DNA of 64,000 bases, taken from Heliorestis acidaminivorans. Lineage in GTDB: Bacteria; Bacillota; Desulfitobacteriia; Heliobacteriales; Heliobacteriaceae. The notes under the pieces are model-generated. The model was given only the letters and a program-made list of their open reading frames with translations. It had not been told where the DNA came from and made no database searches. Within the stretch, counting starts at the first letter, position 1, and each line of letters begins with the position of its first letter. A program made the position numbers and the translations under genes. The stretch is taken from NCBI RefSeq assembly GCF_008933955.1, contig NZ_WBXO01000004.1:124001-188000 (forward strand), written 5' to 3'. Shown in pieces: positions 50,891-59,488 of the stretch.

Positions 50891-52381
50891 ATGGAGGATA
50901 AAACTTTGAAGGAAAGACCTTTATGGCAGGCTCTAAAAAAGTATGAACAGGAAAACATAAAAGGATTTCATATGCCGGGCCACGGTCAAGGGCGTGCATT
51001 TGCTAAATGGCCTCTTGACAGTGCTCTTGATATGACAGAAGTCCCTGGGCTTGATGACTTACACAGTCCTGAAGGTGCCATTTTAGATGCGGAAGTTCGA
51101 GCGGCTGGTGCCTTTGGTGCTGAGAAAACTTTTTTTCTTGTGCAAGGTGCTACAGTAGGTCTTCAGGCTCTTTGTCTTGCCAATTTAAGAGAAGGCGATG
51201 AAGTGATTGTGCCTCGCCATTGTCATCGCTCTATTTACGGAGGTCTTGTTTTGTCAGGAGCAAGACCTTCTTATCTATCTTCTATCTTGGAAAAAGAAAC
51301 GGGACTACCTATAGCTACTGATCTGACTGCTTTACAAAGCTTGCCTATAAGTCAATACGGTGATATTAAGGCTTTACTCGCTTTACGTCCTACTTATTGG
51401 GGGACGGCAGAAGATTTGCATAGCTGGCGAGAATGCTCTCAAGCTCTGCAAAAACCTTTGTGGGTTGACGAAGCTCATGGTTCTGCTTATGCATTTTCCT
51501 CTCTCTTGCCTACGAGCGCGTTGAAATTAGGGGCTCAGGCTGTTGTTCATGGGAGTCATAAAAGCTTACCTGCTTTGACACAGGCGGCAATGCTTCATCT
51601 CGGACAAGCATTGCAGGGCCAAGAGGAAGAGCATTCAAGGCAAGGTATAATGTTACGAAATGCTTTAACAATTCTCCAAACAACGAGTCCTTCTTATTTA
51701 CTTATGACTTCTCTTGATTTAGCGCGAGCTTCTATGGAAGAAGAGGGCGAGCTATTATGGCAAAAAACTGTAGAGCGAGCTTCTTTTTTACGTAGAGAGC
51801 TTAACCAGATCAAAGGAATTTATTGCTGGAGTGAAGAAATAAAGGCCTACTCAACTGTTTCTGAATGGGATCAGACGAGGTTGCTCGTGGTGCTTCGAAA
51901 TCCTTATGTTACGGGCTATCAATTGCGCCAGTTATTACGGGAAAAAGGTGCTATCGAAGCGGAGTTGGCAGGACCGAATTACTTACTATTTTTACTATCT
52001 CCATTCGATCATCCTGAAGCAGATGGTCATCTTATTGAAACTTTTAAGCAGGTTGATTTTTCCTTGGAAGGTACCGGGAAAGAAGACGGACAAGTTCTAG
52101 CTGAACTATTTCAGCAGGGACATAGAGAAGCTATTGAAGTTCGTTGCACGCCTAGAGAAGCTTTCTACGGACCTCGACGAATCGTTCCTTTTAAAGAAGC
52201 TCTTCATAAAATAGCGGGTCAGTTTATCTGTCCCTACCCGCCGGGGATTCCTTTAATTGCACCTGGTGAAGTGATTACGCCTGCTCTGCTGGAAGTTGTA
52301 CACGCCCTAGAAAGGGCCGGGGCAAAGTGGCAAGGTGCTATAGACGGTAAGATGGAAAAGATTGCAATCCTTGATCTTTGA
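50891..52381 (+). CDS. Orn/Lys/Arg decarboxylase-like PLP enzyme (YaaO type)
   Basis: The 496-residue protein belongs to the fold-type I group with the PLP lysine in VHGSHKSLPALTQ and WVDEAHGSAYAF before it. HMPGHGQGRAF at the start and YPPGIPLIAPGE near the end are typical of YaaO/SpeA-like decarboxylases. The substrate is likely arginine, lysine or ornithine, but cannot be assigned. It sits between gin and tmk as in Bacillus. AAAGTCTCC upstream gives no clear ribosome-binding site. Confidence 0.88.
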   Translation: MEDKTLKERPLWQALKKYEQENIKGFHMPGHGQGRAFAKWPLDSALDMTEVPGLDDLHSPEGAILDAEVRAAGAFGAEKTFFLVQGATVGLQALCLANLREGDEVIVPRHCHRSIYGGLVLSGARPSYLSSILEKETGLPIATDLTALQSLPISQYGDIKALLALRPTYWGTAEDLHSWRECSQALQKPLWVDEAHGSAYAFSSLLPTSALKLGAQAVVHGSHKSLPALTQAAMLHLGQALQGQEEEHSRQGIMLRNALTILQTTSPSYLLMTSLDLARASMEEEGELLWQKTVERASFLRRELNQIKGIYCWSEEIKAYSTVSEWDQTRLLVVLRNPYVTGYQLRQLLREKGAIEAELAGPNYLLFLLSPFDHPEADGHLIETFKQVDFSLEGTGKEDGQVLAELFQQGHREAIEVRCTPREAFYGPRRIVPFKEALHKIAGQFICPYPPGIPLIAPGEVITPALLEVVHALERAGAKWQGAIDGKMEKIAILDL

Positions 52382-52395
52382 ATGGTGGTTTTATA

Positions 52396-53007
52396 ATGAA
52401 AGGAATTTTGCTTACTTTTGAAGGCGCAGATGGTGCTGGTAAGACGACGCAGTTAGAACTATTGGCCACTTTTTTTCAGTCTAGGGGTCGCGAAGTGATC
52501 AAAACTAGAGAACCTGGCGGGACTGTAGTTAGTGAATCTATTCGTCAGCTTTTGTTAGATCCAGCTATGCACTCAATGGTGTCGTCAACAGAGCTACTTC
52601 TATATGAAGCGGCTCGAGCGCAACTAGTGTCCGAAGTGATCAAGCCAGCTTTAGAAAGTGGCAAAGTTGTGCTCTGTGATCGCTTCACTGATTCTACGCT
52701 CGCTTATCAGGGTTACGGGAGAGGCCTCGACAGAAAGATAATTGAAAAGCTCAATGACCTAGCCACAGGAGGACTTAAGCCAGATAAAACTATTCTGCTT
52801 GATTTGCATCCTGAGCTAGGCTTGCAGAGAGTGCAATTAAAACGAGGTGCCGACCGATTAGAACAGGAAGATCTTCTTTTTCATCTTCGAGTAAGAGAAG
52901 GTTTTTTAGATATAGCAGATCAAGATAGAGCTAGATTTATCGTTATATCAGCAGAAGAAGATGCTCAGCAAGTACATCAAAAAATTGTTGAAGCGTTACA
53001 AGAATAG
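52396..53007 (+). CDS. tmk: Thymidylate kinase
   Basis: The P-loop FEGADGAGKTTQLELLA, REPGGT, and DRFTDSTLAYQGYGRG are typical of TMP kinase, which makes dTDP from dTMP. I set the start at the ATG at 52396; the 18-base longer frame from a TTG overlaps the previous gene's stop. The product is 203 residues, the normal length. It precedes holB. Confidence 0.96.
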   Translation: MKGILLTFEGADGAGKTTQLELLATFFQSRGREVIKTREPGGTVVSESIRQLLLDPAMHSMVSSTELLLYEAARAQLVSEVIKPALESGKVVLCDRFTDSTLAYQGYGRGLDRKIIEKLNDLATGGLKPDKTILLDLHPELGLQRVQLKRGADRLEQEDLLFHLRVREGFLDIADQDRARFIVISAEEDAQQVHQKIVEALQE

Positions 53008-53032
53008 GTAACGTTTAGAAAGGCCGATTGAG

Positions 53033-54004
53033 GTGAAACTATCTCAGATAAGGGGTCAAGAGCGAGCAACGGAACAATTATTACGGGGAATTAGACAAGA
53101 AAGGGTCGCCCATGCCTATCTTTTTGCCGGTCCTCCTGGTGTGGGAAAGACCATGACAGCTCGAGCTTTTGCTTTGTCTGTTCTTTGTATGAACATAGAA
53201 AATGGTGATGCCTGTCTGGTCTGCTCCTCTTGTCAGCAATTTGCCAGCGCCAATCACGCCGCTTTCTATGATCTAGAACCTGATGGGGCCACCATAAAAA
53301 TAGAGCAAATTCGAAAACTGCAGAAATGGTTGCGTTATCGACCTTATGTAGGCTTATATAAGGTGGTTTTGTTACATCGAGTAGAAGCTATGCAAGATCC
53401 GGCGGCTAACGCACTGCTCAAAGTTTTAGAAGAGCCGCCTGGTTATACGATTTTTATCCTTGTCACTCATCGAGGTCATGGTCTCTTGCCGACTATCTTA
53501 TCAAGATGTCAGCCTGTTTATTTCAACTCTTTGCCAGATGATGTAATTGCCGATTTTCTCCGTGAAAAGGGCCTCTCTAATGATAAAATTGCTCTGTTAA
53601 CACTATTAGCAGATGGACGGTATGATAAAGCGGCTGAGCTTGCCACTGCAGGATTGCCAGAAAATCGCGATAAAGCGGCCGAGCTTTTGCAGAGAATCGG
53701 GCAGATGAGTGATAGCGATATCTTCCGTATGGCTGAACAGTGGGATAAAAACAAAGAAGGTCTGACCGAATTATTTGATTATCTCGCACTTTTATTGCGC
53801 GATAAGCTCTTACTCCTCGAAGGAATTGAAAAGCTAGTCATCAATTATGATCAAAAAGAGTATTCTTCGCGATATAATAGGAAGCAATTACTTGAGGCCA
53901 TGGATGAAGTTTTACAGGGACGGCGCCTCTTAGATAGTAATGCTAGTGGTAGGTTAATATTCGAGGATCGCATGATGAAGATAAAGAAAGTTATGGAGTC
54001 CTGA
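53033..54004 (+). CDS. holB: DNA polymerase III delta-prime subunit
   Basis: The 323-residue protein resembles DnaX but is shorter: FAGPPGVGKTMTARAFA (P-loop), a zinc-type CLVCSSC, VEAMQDPAANALLKVLEEPP and LSRCQPVYF. HolB is a subunit of the clamp loader. The GTG start is 26 bases after tmk. The order tmk-holB-ricT-yabA is as in Bacillus. Confidence 0.94.
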   Translation: MKLSQIRGQERATEQLLRGIRQERVAHAYLFAGPPGVGKTMTARAFALSVLCMNIENGDACLVCSSCQQFASANHAAFYDLEPDGATIKIEQIRKLQKWLRYRPYVGLYKVVLLHRVEAMQDPAANALLKVLEEPPGYTIFILVTHRGHGLLPTILSRCQPVYFNSLPDDVIADFLREKGLSNDKIALLTLLADGRYDKAAELATAGLPENRDKAAELLQRIGQMSDSDIFRMAEQWDKNKEGLTELFDYLALLLRDKLLLLEGIEKLVINYDQKEYSSRYNRKQLLEAMDEVLQGRRLLDSNASGRLIFEDRMMKIKKVMES

Positions 54005-54018
54005 AAGGAGTTGAAAGA

Positions 54019-54738
54019 TTGGTTAAAATAGTAGGCGTTCGCTTTAAGAAAACAGGTAAAATTTATTACTTCGATCCCGGTGACTGGGAGATAAATGTGC
54101 ATGATCGTTTAATTGTAGAAACAGCACGAGGTATTGAGTTTGGTGAGGCTGTTATTGCGCCACGTCAAGTGCCTGAAGAAGATGTAGTCAATCCGCTCAA
54201 AAAGGTACTGCGTGTTGCTACGGAAGAAGATATACATCAAGTTGAAGAGAATCGTGAAAAAGAATCAAAAGCTTATGAGATTTGCCAGAAAAAGATCATT
54301 CAGCATCAACTGCCTATGAAGCTTGTAGATGTTGAGTACACTTTTGACTCTTCCAAGATTATTTTCTACTTTACAGCTGATGGGCGCGTTGACTTCCGTG
54401 AACTTGTCAAAGATCTAGCGGCTGTTTTCCGCACTCGTATTGAATTACGTCAAATAGGTGTGCGTGATGAAGCTAAGATGATTGGTGGTATTGGTTGTTG
54501 TGGAAGAGTGCTTTGTTGCTCTTCTTTCCTTGGAGATTTTGAACCTGTTTCGATCCGTATGGCTAAAGATCAGAACCTTTCTCTGAATCCAACTAAGATT
54601 TCTGGTATTTGTGGTCGTTTGATGTGTTGTTTGAAGTTCGAGAACGACTGTTATGGCAAGAAAGAAGGTTGTAAACGGAAAGAGAAAGGCGCGGAAAAAG
54701 ACGACGAAAGTTTTGAGGGATGTGGAGCTAGCGAGTAG
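54019..54738 (+). CDS. ricT: PSP1-domain protein RicT (YaaT)
   Basis: The 239-residue protein has the PSP1 domain with the conserved cysteine set GGIGCCGRVLCCSSFLGDF and GICGRLMCCLKFEND, followed by a cysteine-containing tail. In Bacillus, YaaT forms the Ric complex with YmcA and YlbF, carries [4Fe-4S] clusters and affects sporulation, competence and RNA processing. The start is a TTG behind AAAGGAG. Confidence 0.92.
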   Translation: MVKIVGVRFKKTGKIYYFDPGDWEINVHDRLIVETARGIEFGEAVIAPRQVPEEDVVNPLKKVLRVATEEDIHQVEENREKESKAYEICQKKIIQHQLPMKLVDVEYTFDSSKIIFYFTADGRVDFRELVKDLAAVFRTRIELRQIGVRDEAKMIGGIGCCGRVLCCSSFLGDFEPVSIRMAKDQNLSLNPTKISGICGRLMCCLKFENDCYGKKEGCKRKEKGAEKDDESFEGCGASE

Positions 54739-54750
54739 GGAGTGTTTGAG

Positions 54751-55065
54751 GTGAAAAAGATCACGAGCCGATTGATTGCTCTCGAAGAACAGGTGCGAAA
54801 AATACTCGCTGAAATTGAAGCCTTAAAGATGGAGTCTTATGCTTTAGAAGAAGAAAACGATCGTTTGCGAGCAGAAAAAGCGGCTAACTTAACAGTAGAA
54901 GCGCTAACGCAAGTAGAAAGCAACGTACAAAAGTTACAGGGTGAAGGATATGATACTTTAAGTCGTCTATATAAAGAAGGCTTTCATATTTGTCATGTTC
55001 ACTTTGGACAACCTCGAAGCGGAGAAGATTGTCTTTTCTGTATGAGTTTTTTGCATAAAGAATAG
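54751..55065 (+). CDS. yabA: Replication initiation control protein YabA
   Basis: The protein has an N-terminal coiled coil ([20 protein letters not shown]) and a C-terminal zinc domain ([20 protein letters not shown]). YabA binds DnaA and DnaN and limits replication initiation. A GTG at 54751 has GGGAG at the right distance, while the GTG at 54742 does not. The product is 104 residues. The gene is flanked by ricT and rsmI as in Bacillus. Confidence 0.9.
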   Translation: MKKITSRLIALEEQVRKILAEIEALKMESYALEEENDRLRAEKAANLTVEALTQVESNVQKLQGEGYDTLSRLYKEGFHICHVHFGQPRSGEDCLFCMSFLHKE

Positions 55066-55114
55066 TGACTATAGGGAACTTGAGTATTTTAAGGATTTTG
55101 GGGGAGGAATTAAG

Positions 55115-56011
55115 CTGGTCGGGAAACTAAGAGTCTGTGCCACTCCGATTGGCAACCTCGAAGATATTACCTTGCGAGTCTTACAAGCATTGCGAGAAGC
55201 AGATCTAATCGCCGCAGAGGATACGCGACATACACGCAAGCTTTTAAGTGCCTATGAGATTCACCGTCCTCTAACGTCTTATCATGAGCATAACAAAAAA
55301 GCTAAGGGTCAGGAAATTGCTAACAAAATTGCCGAGGGTGCTACGGTTGTATTAGTTTCTGATGCGGGCTTACCAGGCATCTCTGATCCTGGCGAAGAAC
55401 TTGTAGGTCTCTGTATTGAAAGAGGTTTACTTGTGGAAGTCTTGCCGGGACCTTCTGCTTCCCTTACAGCCCTTGTACTATCAGGTTTACCGACGAGCCG
55501 CTTTGTCTTTGAAGGCTTTCTTCCACGACAGAAAAAAGCTTACCGTGAGCGGCTAGAGGAGCTGGCTAAAGAGGAGCGGACGATGATCCTCTATGAATCA
55601 CCTCACCGTGTAAAAGCAACACTTCAAGATTTGCAAAAACTTTTAGGTGACCAGCGACCTGTGGCTTTGATCAGAGAGTTAACCAAAAAGTTTGAAGAAG
55701 TTCGACGAGGCACGATTGGCTCTTTGCTAGAAGCAATGACAGAGCCAATTAAAGGAGAGTGCACACTAGTAGTCGGTGGTTCTCCCAAAGAGCAAGAGCA
55801 TCTGATAGCTCAAAGTTATGATGAAGAAAGTCTTTCGGAGCTTTTGTTCCAAGAGATAGAAGCATTTATGGCAGAAGGCATAGATCACAAAGAAGCCTTA
55901 AAAAAAGGTGCTCATAAGCTAGGTTTACCTAAACGAGAAGCTTATCGCTTAAAGCTTCTTTATGAAGAGAAAAAAAAATATCAAGGGGACGGGTCTGACC
56001 CGTCCCCTTGA
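55115..56011 (+). CDS. rsmI: 16S rRNA 2'-O-ribose C1402 methyltransferase
   Basis: The protein has the RsmI/YraL signature: RVCATPIGNLEDITLRVLQA, AAEDTRHTRKLL, SDAGLPGISDPGE, VEVLPGPSASLTALVLSGLP and EGFLPRQKKAYRERLEEL. The standard start codons begin only at 55172, inside the conserved core. Reading upstream in frame restores VGKLRVCATPIGN behind a CTG at 55115 that is seven bases after GGGGGAGG. I infer a CTG start, giving 298 residues. The last codons lie within a palindromic repeat and give an unusual C-terminus (GDGSDPSP). Confidence 0.9.
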   Translation: MVGKLRVCATPIGNLEDITLRVLQALREADLIAAEDTRHTRKLLSAYEIHRPLTSYHEHNKKAKGQEIANKIAEGATVVLVSDAGLPGISDPGEELVGLCIERGLLVEVLPGPSASLTALVLSGLPTSRFVFEGFLPRQKKAYRERLEELAKEERTMILYESPHRVKATLQDLQKLLGDQRPVALIRELTKKFEEVRRGTIGSLLEAMTEPIKGECTLVVGGSPKEQEHLIAQSYDEESLSELLFQEIEAFMAEGIDHKEALKKGAHKLGLPKREAYRLKLLYEEKKKYQGDGSDPSP

Positions 56012-56014
56012 TAT
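55978..56014. repeat. Perfect 37-base palindrome at the 3' end of rsmI
   Basis: Two 18-base arms flank a single T. The core is AAGGGGACGGGTC. The palindrome covers the rsmI stop codon and could act as a terminator, though no T run follows. Its GGGACGG core is typical of REP-like elements spread by transposases in some Clostridia. Confidence 0.8.
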
Positions 56015-56099
56015 AAAATATTTTAAAGGGCAAAAAGAAAAAATGAGAAAAAAGCCCTTTCTTTTGATTGCTTTGGGAATAATGGAATTATGTAGTCAA

Positions 56100-56348
56100 T
56101 TAGCTAGCGTTTTGCGCCATCGTGATAGCACATTCTTTACAGACGATTTTACCTCGAAAGTTTTGAACTTCTACTGCACTACCACAGAAAACACAAGCAG
56201 GCTCGTATTTTCTTAAGATAATTTTTTCATGGTCCACATAGATTTCTAGAGCGTCTTTCTCATCAATTCCAAGGGTGCGACGCAGTTCAATGGGAATGAC
56301 TACACGACCTAGTTCATCTACTTTACGGACAATACCGGTTGACTTCAT
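56100..56348 (-). CDS. abrB: AbrB-family transition regulator
   Basis: The 82-residue protein starts with the AbrB DNA-binding fold (STGIVRKVDELGRVVIPIELRR) and ends with a zinc-ribbon-like CVFCGSAVEVQNFRGKIVCKEC. AbrB represses stationary-phase genes. It is divergent from metG and lies in the same region as in Bacillus. AAGGAGGT precedes the ATG. The C-terminal cysteines are typical of clostridial versions. Confidence 0.9.
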   Translation of the reverse strand: MKSTGIVRKVDELGRVVIPIELRRTLGIDEKDALEIYVDHEKIILRKYEPACVFCGSAVEVQNFRGKIVCKECAITMAQNAS

Positions 56349-56560
56349 CTTCCTACCTCCTTTTTTCTACATTTTTCGACATCAAACAAACTGATGATAC
56401 CAAGCCATAAAGTAACAGGTCAACCCCTTTGTTTCAAAAAAAGAAGTTTTCATATAGAGTTTTCTTATGGACGATTATTTTTTTGGGTGTATGACCTTTT
56501 CAAATGATGGCAAGAGAGTAGCTAAAACTAAATAGTATTTTTATGAGGAGGAAACCTTTC

Positions 56561-58543
56561 GTGACTCAAGGGAAACCAACTTTCTACATTACTACACCAA
56601 TCTATTACCCTAGTGACAATCTGCATATTGGTCACGCCTACACAACAGTAGCGGCTGATACGATGGCTAGATACAAGCGGCTACGAGGCTATGATGTGCG
56701 CTTTCTAACTGGTTCTGATGAACATGGTCAGAAGATAGAAAGAAAAGCAAAAGAAAAAGGACTTAGTCCTAAAGCTTATGTAGACCCAATTGTAGATTCC
56801 TTCAAGCATCTCTGGAATCGATTGGAGATTACTTATGATGATTTTATCCGTACGACTGATGAACGTCACATTAAAGGTGTGCAAGAAATCTTTCAAAAGA
56901 TTTATGATCAAGGCGATATTTACAAATCAGAATATGAAGGTTGGTACTGTACGCCCTGTGAAGCCTTCTGGTTAGATCGCCAACTACAAAAAAATGAAGA
57001 AGGCGCTTGGCTTTGCCCCGACTGCAATCGTCCTGTAGAACTGCTCAAAGAAGAAAGTTACTTTTTCCGTCTTTCTAAGTATCAAGATCGTTTGCTCAAA
57101 CATATTGAAGAGCATCCTGAATTTATTCAACCAGCTAGTCGCCGTAATGAAATGGTGAGCTTTATTAATCAGGGCCTAGAAGATCTTTGCGTTTCTCGTA
57201 CAACCTTCAAATGGGGCATACCTGTTCCAACGAATCAAGATCATGTCATTTACGTTTGGTTTGATGCCTTAAGTAACTATATTACAGCTCTTGGCTATGG
57301 TCAGGCTGAGCAGAAAGACTATCAACGCTACTGGCCTGCGCAAATCCATCTAGTAGGTAAAGATATTGTTCGCTTCCATACCATTATCTGGCCAATTATC
57401 TTAATGGCTCTTGATGAGCCTTTGCCTCAAAAGGTTTTTGGTCATGGTTGGGTGCTTTTGGATTCAGGAAAAATGTCTAAGTCCAAAGGCAATGTAGTCG
57501 ACCCTCATGTGCTGATCGATCGTTACGGTGTTGATGCCTTGCGCTATTACTTGCTACGTGAAATGCCTTCAGGACAAGATATATACTACTCTGAAGAGGC
57601 TTTTGCTAGCCGTCTGAATACTGATCTTGCCAACGACCTAGGGAACTTACTGCATCGCTCCCTATCGATGGTAGAAAAATTTTCCGGTGCCATCTTCCAT
57701 GTGCCTTTGAAAGAAGCTGAAGGTGCTTTCGAGCAAGAAGTACAAGCACTAGCTCAGAAGACTATTGATGATTATGAAGCTTATATGGAGCGCTTTGATC
57801 TAGCTAATGCCCACGGTGCTATTATGAAGCTAGTCAGCCGCATGAATAAGTATGTAGATGAAAGAGCGCCCTGGGCACTAGCTAAAGATAGTGCCAAAGC
57901 GGAAGAACTTAAAGCAGTGCTTTATCATATGGGTGAAAGTTTGCGTATCGCTACAATTTTAATGCGAAGCACGATGCCCAACGTACCTAGCAAGATTTTT
58001 GAGCAATTAGGACTGGCAGAGAGAAAGGACCTACAAGGCTGGGAGGCACTGCGCTGGGGCTTGCTTCCAGAAGGCACGAAGACGCAAAAGGGGCAACCTG
58101 TCTTTCCACGTATAGATCTCTCTGCTTTGCGCGCTGAAATAGAAGCGCAAGCTCAAGCGGACAAAGAAGAAGAAGCTGTAGACAAAGAAAAAGAGCTAAA
58201 ACCGATAGAACCATTAAAACCAGAGATTTCCATTGAGGACTTTGCGAAGCTAGACTTACGGCTTGTTGAGGTCTTAAAAGCAGAAAAAGTACCGAAAACT
58301 GATAAACTGCTTCAGTTAACAGTACGATTAGGCGATGAAATCCGTACTGTCGTTTCTGGCATTGCCCTACATTATGAACCAGAGCAGTTGATCGGCAAAA
58401 AGGTAGTACTAGTAGCTAACTTAAAACCAGCTAAGTTAAGGGGCATTGTGTCACAAGGTATGATCTTAGCCGCTTCACATGACAACTCTTTAGAAGTCTT
58501 AATGGCACAGACCGATCTTCCTGCAGGAAGTCAGGTGAAGTAA
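56561..58543 (+). CDS. metG: Methionyl-tRNA synthetase with C-terminal tRNA-binding domain
   Basis: The protein has the class I motifs DNLHIGHAYTT and KMSKSKGN, a zinc knuckle CTPCEAFW...CPDCNRP, and a C-terminal EMAP/Trbp111-like OB fold (EDFAKLDLRLVEVLKAEKVP). It charges tRNA-Met. The frame opens at 56543, but AGGAGG at 56546 is the ribosome-binding site of the GTG at 56561, so I chose that start (660 residues). No T-box or other leader is evident upstream. Confidence 0.96.
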   Translation: MTQGKPTFYITTPIYYPSDNLHIGHAYTTVAADTMARYKRLRGYDVRFLTGSDEHGQKIERKAKEKGLSPKAYVDPIVDSFKHLWNRLEITYDDFIRTTDERHIKGVQEIFQKIYDQGDIYKSEYEGWYCTPCEAFWLDRQLQKNEEGAWLCPDCNRPVELLKEESYFFRLSKYQDRLLKHIEEHPEFIQPASRRNEMVSFINQGLEDLCVSRTTFKWGIPVPTNQDHVIYVWFDALSNYITALGYGQAEQKDYQRYWPAQIHLVGKDIVRFHTIIWPIILMALDEPLPQKVFGHGWVLLDSGKMSKSKGNVVDPHVLIDRYGVDALRYYLLREMPSGQDIYYSEEAFASRLNTDLANDLGNLLHRSLSMVEKFSGAIFHVPLKEAEGAFEQEVQALAQKTIDDYEAYMERFDLANAHGAIMKLVSRMNKYVDERAPWALAKDSAKAEELKAVLYHMGESLRIATILMRSTMPNVPSKIFEQLGLAERKDLQGWEALRWGLLPEGTKTQKGQPVFPRIDLSALRAEIEAQAQADKEEEAVDKEKELKPIEPLKPEISIEDFAKLDLRLVEVLKAEKVPKTDKLLQLTVRLGDEIRTVVSGIALHYEPEQLIGKKVVLVANLKPAKLRGIVSQGMILAASHDNSLEVLMAQTDLPAGSQVK

Positions 58544-59320
58544 GTGAGATTTTTTGATACCCATGCCCATATGGATGACAAAGCTTTTCGGGAAGATCGA
58601 GGAGAACTGTTGTGGCAGGCCCACGAAGCTGGCTTAGCCTTAATGGTTAATGTAGGCTTTGATCTACTTTCTTCCCAGAGGTCTATTGCTCTAGCTGATG
58701 AATATCCTTTTGTATATGCTTCTGTAGGCATTCACCCTCATGATGCGAAGACTGTTACTGATGAGACTTATGAGAAATTAGAAAAACTAGCTTCTCATCA
58801 TAAGGTTGTAGCTATTGGTGAAATGGGTCTCGATTATTATCGCGATTTGTCTCCTCGAAATGTGCAAATGCAAGTTTTCAAGGAGCAATTGAAATTAGCT
58901 CGTAAGCTGAAGAAGCCTGTCATTATACACGATCGTGATGCTCATGGTGACATCATGGACATTTTAGACAAGGATACCAAAGGTATGACGGGGGTACTGC
59001 ACTGCTTTTCAGGCAGTTGGGAGATGGCGCGCTTTTGTTTAGAACGAGATTTTTATATCTCCATAGCAGGTCCTGTTACTTATACAAATGCCCGTCAACT
59101 GCTAGAAGTAGCTCAAAAAGTTCCCCTTGAACGTTTGCTGGTGGAAACAGATTCTCCTTATTTGTCACCTCATCCTTTGCGTGGTAAGAGAAATGATGTA
59201 AGTAAAGTTACTATGATTATTCAAAAAATTGCTGAGCTTCGTCAGGAAGATGCTGAAATGGTGGCAGAACAGTGTCTCCAAAATGGTTGTAAGCTCTTTG
59301 GAATTCCTCAGCCTGCTTAA
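58544..59320 (+). CDS. tatD: TatD-family metal-dependent DNase
   Basis: The 258-residue protein has metal ligands in DTHAHMDD, GEMGLDYY, VIIHDRDAHGD, LHCFSG and ETDSPYLSPHP. TatD/YabD proteins are metal-dependent nucleases. The GTG start follows the metG stop without a gap. YabD is in the same place in Bacillus. A terminator follows. Confidence 0.95.
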   Translation: MRFFDTHAHMDDKAFREDRGELLWQAHEAGLALMVNVGFDLLSSQRSIALADEYPFVYASVGIHPHDAKTVTDETYEKLEKLASHHKVVAIGEMGLDYYRDLSPRNVQMQVFKEQLKLARKLKKPVIIHDRDAHGDIMDILDKDTKGMTGVLHCFSGSWEMARFCLERDFYISIAGPVTYTNARQLLEVAQKVPLERLLVETDSPYLSPHPLRGKRNDVSKVTMIIQKIAELRQEDAEMVAEQCLQNGCKLFGIPQPA

Positions 59321-59350
59321 GCTTCTACCTAAATACTTTTCCTATATGCT

Positions 59351-59408
59351 CAGAACCCCCTTGGGTTTGATGGATTTAAGTCCATCTGAACTAAGGGGGT
59401 TCTTTTTT
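59351..59408 (+). terminator. Intrinsic terminator after tatD
   Basis: AGAACCCCCTT and AAGGGGGTTCT close a hairpin with inner GATGGA/TCCATC pairs and a T run. Confidence 0.9.
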
Positions 59409-59488
59409 TATGCATTTTTCCATAAATATGGAAAGGTAGGCGCAGTTTGTCCTTGCTTAGGGCAACAGATGGTAGAGGAGGTTCTAAG

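Noticed and set aside
55962-56216. An 84-codon frame after rsmI
   Set aside because: It runs through the palindrome and antisense to abrB, with no family resemblance.
56349-56560. Possible T-box leader before metG
   Set aside because: No T-box sequence or terminator/antiterminator pair was found; the region is A+T rich and unstructured by eye.
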